Shown here: piece by piece, positions 17,916 to 25,737 of the stretch
How the letters are laid out: each line of letters begins with the position of its first letter
Numbering within the stretch: position 1 is the stretch's first letter
DNA from: Campylobacter sp. MIT 12-8780
Lineage (GTDB): Bacteria > Campylobacterota > Campylobacteria > Campylobacterales > Campylobacteraceae
NCBI RefSeq assembly: GCF_006864535.1
Contig: NZ_QHLL01000001.1
Coordinates: 62,001 to 126,000 of the forward strand
DNA: 64,000 bases
Direction: 5' to 3'
The notes under the pieces: generated by a model
The model's input: only the letters and a program-made list of their open reading frames with translations
What the model was told of the DNA's origin: nothing
Databases searched by the model: none
Made by a program: the position numbers and the translations under genes

Positions 17916-18473
17916 ATGGAACAAAATAAAGTTGCGCCAACTTGTGCGTGTTTGAGCCCTATAGATAAGGCTGCTCTTGAAGCTTTGGCCCAAAGCGGTA
18001 AAGAAAATCCAGATGTGATTAAAACTCTTAAATGCAAAAGCGTTGCTGTAGGTAAATTTCGCCATGAAAACTACATAAGAAATTTACCTCCTTACATAGT
18101 CGATGAGCCGCCAACACTTTTAGGAGATGATACAGCACCAAATCCTAGTGAAGCTGTGCTGGCTGCACTTGGTTCTTGCCTTTGTGTGGGTATTCATGCT
18201 AATGCCATTGCTCAAAATATCATTGTCAATAAACTTGAGATAGAGCTTGAAGGCGATTTAAACATCACAGCAGTTTGGGGCACAGGGGATCTTAGCAAAA
18301 ATAAGCCTTTGGGCTTTACTGATATTCGCATTAAAGTCAATTTTGATTGCAATGCTGATGAACAAACCAAACAAGCCATCATCGAACACGCTACAAAATA
18401 TTCACCAGTAGCTAACACCATGATACGCGTTGTCAATGTCCTCGTTGATGATGCAAAATTTAAAGGCTTATAA
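17916..18473 (+). CDS. OsmC-family protein
   Basis: The 185-residue protein has a short N-terminal extension (about 1-45, with CACLSP at 10-15) and an OsmC domain. The first redox motif is present as ALGSCLC (Cys 88 and Cys 90). The second, usually an invariant Cys before Pro-Val/Ile, is Ser 163 (KYSPVANTM). Typical two-Cys peroxide or organic-hydroperoxide reduction is therefore doubtful, although the CxC could substitute. AAGGAG lies ahead of the ATG. The stop overlaps the next ATG (TAATG). OsmC-like proteins occur beside sulfur-acquisition flavoproteins in other bacteria; a carrier or reductase role here is inference. Confidence 0.82.
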   Translation: MEQNKVAPTCACLSPIDKAALEALAQSGKENPDVIKTLKCKSVAVGKFRHENYIRNLPPYIVDEPPTLLGDDTAPNPSEAVLAALGSCLCVGIHANAIAQNIIVNKLEIELEGDLNITAVWGTGDLSKNKPLGFTDIRIKVNFDCNADEQTKQAIIEHATKYSPVANTMIRVVNVLVDDAKFKGL

Positions 18474-19471
18474 TGCAAAACCTTGCTAAAGAACTTTTGA
18501 GCAAAAAAGCACAAGTTATTCATCAAGGCTATTATCCAAAAGAAGAGCTTAAAGCACTTGCTAAGGCAGGGGCTTTTAAGCCTTTTGAAAAAGGTATTTC
18601 AGGCTTATTTGAAGTATGTAAAAATATCAAAATCATCTCTAGCCATTGTGGTAACACAGGCTTTCTAGCCTGGTGTCATGCAGCTTTGATCTATTATCTT
18701 TTGCACAGCCCAAATAAAAGCTTGCAAGATAGTTTTTTACAAGGTTTAATCAACGGAGAAATTTTAGGAGGCACGGGACTTTCAAATGCTGCCAAGGCTC
18801 AAGCAAAGCTAGAAAAGAACTTTCTCAAAGCAAAAAGTCACGAAAATGGCTTTATCATCAATGGAAAACTACCTTGGGTATCAAATTTAGATGATGATGC
18901 TTTATTTGCAGTGCTTTTTGAAAGTGAAAATGGCTCTAAAGTTGGCTTGATCAAAGCAAGCGAGATCAAAACAAGCCAGCATATACGCTTCATCGCCCTT
19001 GAAGGTAGCGCAACAAAAAGTATTGGCTTTAAGGATTACTTTTTGCCACAAAGCAGACTTATAGCAGAAGATGGTGAAGCATTTTTTACAAGCATAATAA
19101 CCGGCTTTATTTTGCTCCAATGTGCGCTTGGTTTGGGGCTTTTGTATAATTGCTATGAGCTGATCAAAGATAAAAACTATCAAGCCTTGCCCTACAATGC
19201 ACAAAAACTTCAAAATGAAATTCACAAATTCGAACAAAAACTTGAAAAATTATGCAAAGATCCTCACCCAAAAACTCCAAAAAAAGCCTTAAAACTCAAG
19301 CTAAACATTGCCAAAACTTGTCAAAAAGCAAGCTCTTGGGTTGTCATCTATAATGGCACAAAAGGCTTTTTGCAAGGCTCAAGTACAAGCAAACTCTTGC
19401 TTGAAATTTGTTTCTTTGCCCTAGTAAGCCCCAGTGTAAAACATTTGTACAAACTTTTGCAAAAAGATTAA
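18473..19471 (+). CDS. acyl-CoA-dehydrogenase-like flavoprotein (DszC/SfnB-like)
   Basis: At 332 residues this is a shortened member of the acyl-CoA dehydrogenase superfamily. Seen are the middle-domain segment GEILGGTGLSNAAKAQAKLE (about residues 98-117), INGKLPWVSNLDDDALFAV (about 130-148) and GFKDYFLPQSRLIAEDG near 190. GTGLSN and NGKLPWVSN are closer to reduced-flavin-dependent monooxygenases (DszC, SfnC/SfnB) than to fatty-acid dehydrogenases, and no catalytic-base segment is recognisable. With the SsuABC-like transporter this suggests oxidative release of sulfur from an imported compound. No flavin reductase gene is in the operon. Substrate and reaction remain inferred. Confidence 0.75.
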   Translation: MQNLAKELLSKKAQVIHQGYYPKEELKALAKAGAFKPFEKGISGLFEVCKNIKIISSHCGNTGFLAWCHAALIYYLLHSPNKSLQDSFLQGLINGEILGGTGLSNAAKAQAKLEKNFLKAKSHENGFIINGKLPWVSNLDDDALFAVLFESENGSKVGLIKASEIKTSQHIRFIALEGSATKSIGFKDYFLPQSRLIAEDGEAFFTSIITGFILLQCALGLGLLYNCYELIKDKNYQALPYNAQKLQNEIHKFEQKLEKLCKDPHPKTPKKALKLKLNIAKTCQKASSWVVIYNGTKGFLQGSSTSKLLLEICFFALVSPSVKHLYKLLQKD

Positions 19472-19483
19472 GCTAAGTTTTGC

Positions 19484-19489
19484 TACAAT
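19484..19489 (+). promoter_or_regulatory. extended -10 promoter for cmoB
   Basis: TTTTGCTACAAT gives a TACAAT hexamer with an upstream TG-like extension, starting 12 bases after the stop codon of the flavoprotein gene. It lies 20 bases ahead of the cmoB ATG, so cmoB can be transcribed independently of the ABC operon with a very short leader. Confidence 0.6.
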
Positions 19490-19509
19490 GTCGCCTTTTA
19501 AGGAATAAA

Positions 19510-20379
19510 ATGACATTAAATGAGCAAAAACAAATTCTTTCACGCATCGCTACCTTAGCTAAACTAAGCCATGAAGCAAAGCTCAGCCTAAATGAAGCCG
19601 TATGCTTAAAATGCGATCCTAGCCTAGATGAAGATATAAAGCAAATCGCTTTAGAGCTAAAACCATGGCGAAAAGGTCCCTTTTGCATTAATGAGCTTTT
19701 CATCGATAGCGAGTGGCAAAGCTTTGTTAAATTTGATATTTTAAAGCCTTTTATGAATGAGCTTGAAGGCAAAATCGTTGCTGATGTGGGGTGCAATAAT
19801 GGTTATTATATGTTTAAAATGCTTGAGTTTAAGCCTGCAAAAATCATAGGTTTTGATCCTTGTTTGCGTCCTTTTTTGCAATTTCACCTTTTAAACACAC
19901 TTGCAAAAACTAATATCTCTTTTGAGCTTTTGGGTGTTGAGGATTTAAGTGCGTTTTGTATACAAGCTAAGCTTAAATTTGACTTTATTTTTTGTCTTGG
20001 TGTTTTATACCATAGAAGCGATCCGCTTAAAACTTTAAAACAATTAAAAAGTGCTTTAAATAAAGGCGGGGTTGTGTTTTTAGATACTATGTATATAGAA
20101 GATGAAAGAGAAATTGCTTTGATTCCTCGAAAAACTTACTCAAAAATTGCAAATATTTTTTTCATTCCGTCGATATTAGGCTTACGCAATTGGTGTGAAA
20201 AAGCTGGTTTTTCTCATTTTGAAGTATTGGCTACTAGGGATACGGACGAATTTGAACAAAGAACAACAGCTTGGAGTGAAGGATATTCGCTTAAGGATTT
20301 CTTAAGCGAAGGAGATAAGAAGAAGACTTTAGAAGGCTATGATGCACCTAAACGCGTATATGTTAAATTAAAGGTTTAA
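19510..20379 (+). CDS. cmoB: tRNA U34 carboxymethyltransferase CmoB
   Basis: CmoB uses carboxy-SAM to convert 5-hydroxyuridine at tRNA wobble position 34 to 5-oxyacetyluridine. The 289-residue protein shows LKPWRKGPFCINELFIDSEW (about residues 52-71), the SAM-binding VADVGCNNGYYMFKML (about 94-109), FDFIFCLGVLYHRSDPL, and the C-terminal TTAWSEGYSLKDFL, all hallmarks of the family. ATG 19510 is preceded by AAGGA at 19500-19504. Upstream in-frame codons are part of the promoter. The next gene follows after one base. Confidence 0.95.
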   Translation: MTLNEQKQILSRIATLAKLSHEAKLSLNEAVCLKCDPSLDEDIKQIALELKPWRKGPFCINELFIDSEWQSFVKFDILKPFMNELEGKIVADVGCNNGYYMFKMLEFKPAKIIGFDPCLRPFLQFHLLNTLAKTNISFELLGVEDLSAFCIQAKLKFDFIFCLGVLYHRSDPLKTLKQLKSALNKGGVVFLDTMYIEDEREIALIPRKTYSKIANIFFIPSILGLRNWCEKAGFSHFEVLATRDTDEFEQRTTAWSEGYSLKDFLSEGDKKKTLEGYDAPKRVYVKLKV

Positions 20380-20380
20380 G

Positions 20381-20962
20381 ATGATTAAACAAAATTCAAA
20401 TTTTGATGATTTTACTCAACTTGAGCAGTATGTAAGTCAAGAAGAGCTTGCCCATATCAAAACCGAGCTTATGACTTGCCCTGAGATAAACAATGCTTTG
20501 TGTGGCACGATATGTGAGCTTTCTAAAAATCATGCCAAGTCCATTTTTATCAGCTCTCCTGAAATGGTGATTGATGATCAAGGCTTGATCTTTGAAGGCT
20601 TTGTTTTTGCTGCTGCAAATTATGTCGCTCAAGCTGCTATAAACAAAGAATACTCCATCATTATATCAGCAAGGTCTTCATTTTACGCCCCTTTAAAGCT
20701 AGGTGATGTGCTGATACTTGAAGCCCAAGCCTTGTTTGATGAAACTTCCAAAAAGCGAGAAATACGAGTTATAGGGCATGTAAATGATATAAAAGTATAT
20801 GAGGCAAGCATGCAAGCTGTGGTAACTGAACAGCATATATTCAAGCTCAAACGCCCACCAAGCAATGTAACTCAAGCCCCAGCAGCCGAAGAAGAAAATC
20901 CGGCACCAGCAGTAAGCCCTGATGCAGCAGCTCTTGCTATGCTTAACTCAGCTAGCAAATGA
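20381..20962 (+). CDS. Cj0977-like hot-dog-fold protein
   Basis: The 193-residue protein matches, by gene order after cmoB and by sequence character, C. jejuni Cj0977. As I recall, that is a cytoplasmic hot-dog-fold protein under sigma28 control, needed for full invasion and virulence but not motility. The core (about residues 20-155) includes EGFVFAAANYVAQAAINKEY and ARSSFYAPLKLGDVLILEAQ, typical thioesterase-type hot-dog segments without an obvious catalytic acid. The last 35 residues form an Ala/Pro/Glu-rich tail, probably disordered. I could not find a clear sigma28 promoter directly upstream. Its stop abuts the convergent lipoprotein gene with no gap. Confidence 0.78.
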   Translation: MIKQNSNFDDFTQLEQYVSQEELAHIKTELMTCPEINNALCGTICELSKNHAKSIFISSPEMVIDDQGLIFEGFVFAAANYVAQAAINKEYSIIISARSSFYAPLKLGDVLILEAQALFDETSKKREIRVIGHVNDIKVYEASMQAVVTEQHIFKLKRPPSNVTQAPAAEEENPAPAVSPDAAALAMLNSASK

Positions 20963-21136
20963 TTATCTTGGTGCAAGGGGCAAGTTGATCCAATTTTTGG
21001 GACATTCTTCATGATAAGTCCCGCTTGCATCATAATAAGGCTTACAATCATCATAAAAGCGATTTGATATGCCCCTTTCGCTGATATAGCAAGCATTCAA
21101 TGCAAGCACACACAAACACAATGCCAACTTTTTCAT
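20963..21136 (-). CDS. small lipoprotein (Cj0978-like)
   Basis: This 57-residue protein is a signal peptide plus a short mature part: KKLALCLCVLALNAC ends in a lipobox (LNAC), giving a mature lipoprotein of about 42 residues with two further Cys. I chose the ATG at 21136 because it starts the signal peptide exactly; an upstream in-frame codon would add 11 non-signal residues. The ATG overlaps the nuclease stop (TAATG), so the lipoprotein is coupled to the nuclease. Function unknown. Confidence 0.8.
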   Translation of the reverse strand: MKKLALCLCVLALNACYISERGISNRFYDDCKPYYDASGTYHEECPKNWINLPLAPR

Positions 21137-21675
21137 TATTTTTCCTTGAAAGAATGAGTTTTTCGCCATTTATAAGGCTCTATAGGTTTTTTATCCGCCC
21201 AAAGCCCAAGTTTTTTGCTTTTGGCTAGGTTTTGTTCAGCAACATAAGCTTGTGTATAGTAACTATACGCCCACGCAAAGCCGTTTTCTACCATTATTTT
21301 GTTGATATCTTTACCCTCAAACTCAATCACGGCTAAGATTCTATCATATTTATCTGTGTCTTTTTTGATAACTTTTACTTCTTTACCAGCAACAAGCGAG
21401 GCTAAAAATTCCTTTGATTTTTTGCCAAAGGCTTGATTTGACTCAGGCGCATCTATGCCAAAAAAACGCACTCTATAGTTTTGCTTATTTTTATCTAAAA
21501 CCTCGATAGTATCACCATCTATCACTCTTACAACTTGGGCTTTAAAGCTGGTATTATAACTCGCAAAAGAATTTAAAAGAAAAATCAAGCCAAAGGCTAT
21601 AAGCAAGAGCATAAGACGTTTTGGATCGCTAATCGCCTTTCTTAAATTCAACGCATTTTTATAATTTATCTTCAT
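21136..21675 (-). CDS. membrane-anchored thermonuclease (SNase family)
   Basis: This is a staphylococcal-nuclease-type enzyme of 179 residues. A transmembrane anchor (about residues 20-37, RLMLLLIAFGLIFLLNSF) places the domain in the periplasm. The catalytic set is complete: VIDGDTIEV (Asp), VRFFGIDAPES (Arg, Asp and Glu), and DKYDRILA (second Arg). Such nucleases cut DNA and RNA with Ca2+ help. Its promoter is at 21699-21704, and it is cotranscribed with the small lipoprotein. From memory C. jejuni Cj0979c sits in the same place. Confidence 0.92.
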   Translation of the reverse strand: MKINYKNALNLRKAISDPKRLMLLLIAFGLIFLLNSFASYNTSFKAQVVRVIDGDTIEVLDKNKQNYRVRFFGIDAPESNQAFGKKSKEFLASLVAGKEVKVIKKDTDKYDRILAVIEFEGKDINKIMVENGFAWAYSYYTQAYVAEQNLAKSKKLGLWADKKPIEPYKWRKTHSFKEK

Positions 21676-21698
21676 TATAAGCCTTGTGTTTTTTTGTA

Positions 21699-21704
21699 AT
21701 TATA
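21699..21704 (-). promoter_or_regulatory. -10 box for nuclease-lipoprotein pair
   Basis: The minus strand reads TTTACTATAATTAC, with TATAAT 24 bases upstream of the nuclease ATG. The divergent gene starts at 21790. Between them is a short perfect palindrome, AAGATA-A-TATCTT at 21746-21758, which may be an operator or part of the other promoter. Confidence 0.62.
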
Positions 21705-21789
21705 GTAAATTTTTATGCAAATTATGGTAAATTCTATTTTTATTTAAGATAATATCTTGTGATATGCCTTTATTTTGAGTGTTTGAAGT

Positions 21790-22848
21790 ATGTTTATGCG
21801 TTTTATTTATATCATTTTTTTTGTAGTTTTGAGCTTGTATTTTTTAACTCCGATTTTTTATAGCTCAAGTCAAAACTCAACTTCAAAAGAACAGAATCTA
21901 AGCACCATAAAACAAAGCTCAAGTTTTGTTTTAACTAAACCAAATAGCACCCAAACCCAGCCCCAAATTCAAGACAATAATACAAGCAAAATAATCCAAG
22001 AAAAAAGTTTGCTTGAAATTTTTGCTTTTATACAAGATGATGAAAGTATTTATTTTTCATGTGAAAAAAAAGATGAAAATACAAGCTGTGATGAAGCTAA
22101 ACTTGACTTTTTTATCAATGAAGCTCAAAGCCAAAGTTTAAGAAGTATGCAAAAAAATGAGGATTCTTTTGTTTTTGAAAACTCCTTTTATCTTTATGAG
22201 TTTATACCCAAACACCACATTCTTAAAATCAAAAATAAAACAAATTTACCTTTTTCTCAAGAGTTTGCTTTGCATAAAATGCCTTTTTTAAAAACAAGTG
22301 TAATACAAAGTAAATTTAAGCCCGATGAGTTTGTATTTGAAAGCTCAAATTTAAATCTTGAAGAAAAACTTTTTGATGATAAAATGAAGCTTTTTAGCGA
22401 TAAAAAGCATTGGCAATTATGGCGAGATAATAGCTTAAAAAGCTATTATCTACACACGCTCATCAATTCGACTTGGTATCTTTATCAAAATGAATTTAAT
22501 AAAGGCTTTTTAAGTGATGAATTAAGCATAACTTTACAAAAAAAGGATAAAGACTTTTTCATTGCTTTTGTTACGCCAAAGCATTATAAAAAAATGCGAA
22601 TTTTAGATCTTAAACATACTGAGAATTTATATATTTTTAAGCTTGATGGGCTTGATTTTATGCTTGTGGCTGAGATGATAAATACTCATTTTACACAATG
22701 GTGGAAAATAAAACTTGATGCTATGGGTGTAAGAGCAAAGATTTTTGGCACGCAAGATCCAAACACTCTTTTTAGTAATGATACGCAAGGCTTGGAGCTA
22801 AGACTAAGTGATATGGGGTGTAAGGATTGTAATGAACTACAAGAGTGA
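21790..22848 (+). CDS. hypothetical membrane-anchored protein
   Basis: I do not recognise this 352-residue protein. It has one N-terminal transmembrane helix (about residues 3-22), a Ser/Thr/Asn/Gln-rich linker (about 25-75) and a C-terminal soluble region that should be extracytoplasmic, containing Cys pairs (SCEKKDENTSC near 92-102; CKDC at the end). The CKDC tail resembles a CxxC redox motif only superficially. An alternative ATG two codons in (21796) is equally possible. It is followed by a candidate small ORF that overlaps its end. Confidence 0.65.
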   Translation: MFMRFIYIIFFVVLSLYFLTPIFYSSSQNSTSKEQNLSTIKQSSSFVLTKPNSTQTQPQIQDNNTSKIIQEKSLLEIFAFIQDDESIYFSCEKKDENTSCDEAKLDFFINEAQSQSLRSMQKNEDSFVFENSFYLYEFIPKHHILKIKNKTNLPFSQEFALHKMPFLKTSVIQSKFKPDEFVFESSNLNLEEKLFDDKMKLFSDKKHWQLWRDNSLKSYYLHTLINSTWYLYQNEFNKGFLSDELSITLQKKDKDFFIAFVTPKHYKKMRILDLKHTENLYIFKLDGLDFMLVAEMINTHFTQWWKIKLDAMGVRAKIFGTQDPNTLFSNDTQGLELRLSDMGCKDCNELQE

Positions 22849-22990
22849 AGAACAAATAAGACTGATGAAGCTCTCTGCAATAGATCAAAATCACCAACAT
22901 AAAATCAAAACGCAAGCTTTTATCATTATAAACTTTAAAGATAAAATGCTACATTACTTTAAGCTTTTAAAATCCTACAACAATAAATAA
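22832..22990 (+). CDS. possible small basic protein (52 aa)
   Basis: An ATG preceded at ideal spacing by AAGGA (22822-22826) opens a 52-codon frame beginning MNYKSEEQIRLMKLSAIDQN. It overlaps the last 17 bases of the preceding gene in another frame. The product is basic, with no membrane segment or known domain. The ribosome site is the main support; a chance open frame in AT-rich DNA is quite possible. Confidence 0.25.
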   Translation: MNYKSEEQIRLMKLSAIDQNHQHKIKTQAFIIINFKDKMLHYFKLLKSYNNK

Positions 22991-23075
22991 TTTTTACGCG
23001 TAAAATAAAATTAAAAAAAGTTTTTTGTAAAACTCTTTGAAATAAAAAAGATAAAAATTAAAAAAATATAAGCAG

Positions 23076-23097
23076 AAAAGCCCTTACAAGGGCTTTT
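23076..23097. terminator. bidirectional hairpin terminator after rpsR
   Basis: AAAAGCCC (23076-23083) pairs with GGGCTTTT (23090-23097) around a TTACAA loop. A-rich and T-rich flanks make it a rho-independent terminator in both directions: for the rpsF-ssb-rpsR transcript on the minus strand and for the plus-strand genes ending at 22848/22990. Confidence 0.85.
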
Positions 23098-23102
23098 TAT
23101 CA

Positions 23103-23363
23103 TCACAAACCCTCAAAAGGATTTGTAACTACATTTTTTCTATCAACGATATATGGGATCAATGCAACATGTCTTGCACGTTTGATCGCTTTTTCTACCA
23201 TTTCTTGGTATTTTTTGCTTGTGCCTGTTAAACGACGTGGCATAATCTTAAATCTCTCAGATAAAGCATGCTTAAGCATCGCTGTATCTTTATAGTCGAT
23301 AAATTCAACCTTTGCCTCAGTGTATTTGCAATACTTGCGTGAATATTTTCTCTTTTCAGCCAT
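23103..23363 (-). CDS. rpsR: 30S ribosomal protein bS18
   Basis: The 86-residue basic protein matches bS18: [30 protein letters not shown] (in two parts, about residues 24-53) and [13 protein letters not shown] are the conserved core that contacts bS6 and 16S rRNA. It is the last gene of rpsF-ssb-rpsR, 12 bases after ssb, and is followed by a strong terminator. Confidence 0.97.
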   Translation of the reverse strand: MAEKRKYSRKYCKYTEAKVEFIDYKDTAMLKHALSERFKIMPRRLTGTSKKYQEMVEKAIKRARHVALIPYIVDRKNVVTNPFEGL

Positions 23364-23375
23364 TGTTTTTCCTTT

Positions 23376-23927
23376 TTAAAATGGTAATTCGCTTTTATCA
23401 TCGACATCATAATCATCAATATCGATTTCTTTTAGCTTTTCTTCTTGATAATTTTGGTTTTGATTGGCTCGCTTATTAGCGTTAAAATTGCTATTTGAAG
23501 GGCTTTTATTCATATCGCTTGCGTATGGATCATAACTTTGCTGTGTTTTATTTGGTGCATAGTTTTGATTTGTATTGCCTGCGAAATTTCCTTGTGGGTT
23601 TGGACTTGAGCCTAACATTTCCATATTTTCTACATATATGCTGTGTTTTGAGCGATTTTGTCCGTTTTGATCGCTCCACTGCTCAAATCGAAGCCTTCCT
23701 TCAATAAGCACTTTACTTCCCTTTGAAAGATATTGATTGGCTACTTCTGCCGTGCGTCCAAAAAAACTTATATCGATGAAACAAGTTTCTTCTTTTTTTT
23801 CGCCATTTGCTCCATTATATCTTCTTGTTACAGCGATTGCTGAAGAGCCTATAGCACTGCCTGAGGGCATATAACGCATTTCTATATCTCTGGTTAAATT
23901 GCCTACCAAAACAACTTTATTAAACAT
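23376..23927 (-). CDS. ssb: single-stranded DNA-binding protein
   Basis: The 183-residue protein has an N-terminal OB fold (FNKVVLVGNLTRDIEMRYM and FGRTAEVANQYLSKGSKVLIEGRL), a Gln/Asn/Pro-rich flexible linker (about 115-165), and the acidic tip DDKSELPF that recruits replication and repair proteins. All parts of a bacterial SSB are present. It lies nine bases after rpsF in the conserved rpsF-ssb-rpsR order. Confidence 0.97.
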   Translation of the reverse strand: MFNKVVLVGNLTRDIEMRYMPSGSAIGSSAIAVTRRYNGANGEKKEETCFIDISFFGRTAEVANQYLSKGSKVLIEGRLRFEQWSDQNGQNRSKHSIYVENMEMLGSSPNPQGNFAGNTNQNYAPNKTQQSYDPYASDMNKSPSNSNFNANKRANQNQNYQEEKLKEIDIDDYDVDDKSELPF

Positions 23928-23936
23928 TGAATTTCC

Positions 23937-24311
23937 TTAAACTTCTGGAGCGTCTAAAGGTTTGATTTCCTTTTTAGCTTGCTTGACACCATGACTAAGC
24001 TTTTCCCAAGCAGCGATTTCTTGCTTATTTTCATACTTAACGATTAAGAATCGTATCACTTCTTCAGTGATTTTAAGCACCCTTTCAAGCTCAGCAATAA
24101 AGCTTGGCTCGGCTTTAAAATAAATCACAAAATAAGTCCCTCTTTCGTATTTTTTAATCACATACGCAAGCTTTCGTGTTCCCATTGGGATAACAGACTC
24201 AATTTGTGCGTTATTTCTAGTGAGGAGTTCTTTAACGAATTCCAACTTTGCATTCACCTCTTCTTCGGTGAGCGTAGGTTTTAAGATAAATAAAACCTCA
24301 TAATGTCTCAT
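23937..24311 (-). CDS. rpsF: 30S ribosomal protein bS6
   Basis: The 124-residue protein starts [19 protein letters not shown] and contains [21 protein letters not shown], the bS6 signature. The C-terminal part beyond residue 100 is a charged extension. It is the first gene of the rpsF-ssb-rpsR transcript, with an AAGGAG-type ribosome site just before the ATG. Confidence 0.97.
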   Translation of the reverse strand: MRHYEVLFILKPTLTEEEVNAKLEFVKELLTRNNAQIESVIPMGTRKLAYVIKKYERGTYFVIYFKAEPSFIAELERVLKITEEVIRFLIVKYENKQEIAAWEKLSHGVKQAKKEIKPLDAPEV

Positions 24312-24455
24312 TTTTTCTCCTTATGGATAATATAGCCTATTTTCATAGGCAAGGATTTTGCTTTTTAGAGCAAGGCTTTATTATATTAAAATTTTACTTA
24401 AGTTTTAATGAAAGCAAAAAGCTTTAATTTTTAAGATAAATTGCAGGTTTAAAAT

Positions 24456-24480
24456 AAAAAGCTACAAAGCTTGGCTTTTT
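24456..24480 (-). terminator. hairpin at the end of the CopD-like gene
   Basis: On the minus strand AAAAAGC (24480-24474) pairs with GCTTTTT (24462-24456) around an 11-base loop, followed by ATTTT. It overlaps the stop codon of the CopD-like gene. AT-rich and with a large loop, so a weak terminator candidate. Confidence 0.4.
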
Positions 24481-24919
24481 ATACAAAAAAGGCAAACTTT
24501 GCTAAAATCACGATAACAAAACCCAAACAAAAGACTATCTTATGCGTATAAGCTGCGAGTGGATTTGCTCTTTTAAGCACAAGTTTAAAACACAAGGCAT
24601 TAAGCACAAAACACACTATGACAAGGGCTAGAATGATTTTTATACTCAAAAGAGTTTGCAAAGGCGTATCAAAAAAACCTTTTGAAAAACCTATATATGA
24701 ACTCATCATTGCCCCACCACTTAAGACAAGCAAAAGCACACAAACAGGCATTATCTTCACGCCTACTTTCATAACAGGAGTTAAAATCTCACTTGTTTTT
24801 TGCTCGCCAAAAGCTTTTTTCAAGCGACTCAAAAGCACCACATCAGTAAAAATAAAACCCAAGAAAATAATCACACAAAGCAAATGAAGGGTTAAAAAAT
24901 ACGGATATAAAATTTGCAT
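24479..24919 (-). CDS. CopD-like four-helix integral membrane protein
   Basis: The 146-residue protein has four hydrophobic helices (about residues 5-30, 50-72, 85-110 and 122-145). LHLLCVIIFLGFIFTDVVLL in helix 1 and AYTHKIVFCLGFVIVILAKF in helix 4 each contribute a His, which resembles CopD/DUF2269-type membrane proteins in which paired His may bind heme or copper. No soluble domain is present. It stands alone between rpsF and the FAD protein with no close partner. Function unproven. Confidence 0.7.
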   Translation of the reverse strand: MQILYPYFLTLHLLCVIIFLGFIFTDVVLLSRLKKAFGEQKTSEILTPVMKVGVKIMPVCVLLLVLSGGAMMSSYIGFSKGFFDTPLQTLLSIKIILALVIVCFVLNALCFKLVLKRANPLAAYTHKIVFCLGFVIVILAKFAFFV

Positions 24920-25071
24920 AGAACATAACCTCTTAAAATAATTTTGATTTATTCTACATAAAAATTGTGTTTGTGTTTTTGATTTATGTTATTTTTTTTA
25001 AAAAATAAATTTAAAAACAAATAAAGATTGTCAAGATTAGATAAGCTCAAGCCAAAAGGCTTGAGATAGGT

Positions 25072-25668
25072 TTATGCACGACTTGTTGGTGTGTCATGCA
25101 CTATGCTTACCGCACCCTTTATATCACTAAGCACAGCACAAGCTGCTTCTGCACCGCTTCCCATCGCGCAAGTTACCATTGTTGTAACTCCAGAAGCCAA
25201 GCCACCTACATAAATACCCGGTTTTACTTCTTGGCGTCCGCTGTAAGCAAGGCGAATTTTGCCCGGTTTATTCATCAACTCATGAGGCTTAACTATATCG
25301 CCTAAGCCAGAAATTTCAAATTTTGAAGCACCTGTAGCAAGGATAATATACTCAGCTTTTATCTCCTCGGCAGCCCCCTTAAGACTAAAATCCCCCTTAG
25401 AGCCACTAATTTCGCTAATCGTGCCACTTACATACTTCACTTTTAGCAAGTCATCAATTTGTTTTTTTGTGTGCTCGATAATCTCTTTACCTTGAATCCC
25501 TTTTGGAAACAAAGGCACATTATAAATCGCAACAGCCTTCAAATCCGCCTTGTCATCATCGATGATAGTGATATCAAAATCAAGTTCAGCATTTTTTGCT
25601 GAAGCTAAAACTAAAGCCGCGCTCAATCCTGCTATACTTCCACCAACTATGGCTACTGATTTTTTCAT
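25072..25668 (-). CDS. single-domain FAD-binding oxidoreductase (thioredoxin-reductase-like)
   Basis: The 198-residue protein begins with a dinucleotide-binding motif (SVAIVGGSIAGLSAALVLAS, residues 3-22), has AEYIILATGASKF near 104-116, and ends with GIYVGGLASGVTTMVTCAMGSG..AA, the C-terminal FAD segment of thioredoxin reductases. In full-length enzymes an NADPH-binding domain of about 120 residues, carrying CxxC, lies between these parts; here it is replaced by a linker of about 30 residues. The result is an FAD-only protein with no redox disulfide. The reading frame is intact, so this looks like a genuine small family and not a broken gene. Confidence 0.78.
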   Translation of the reverse strand: MKKSVAIVGGSIAGLSAALVLASAKNAELDFDITIIDDDKADLKAVAIYNVPLFPKGIQGKEIIEHTKKQIDDLLKVKYVSGTISEISGSKGDFSLKGAAEEIKAEYIILATGASKFEISGLGDIVKPHELMNKPGKIRLAYSGRQEVKPGIYVGGLASGVTTMVTCAMGSGAEAACAVLSDIKGAVSIVHDTPTSRA

Positions 25669-25737
25669 CTTTTCTCCTTTTATTTTAAATATGAAAAAAT
25701 TGTAACAGCCAAACTTAAATAAATGATAAATAAAGCC

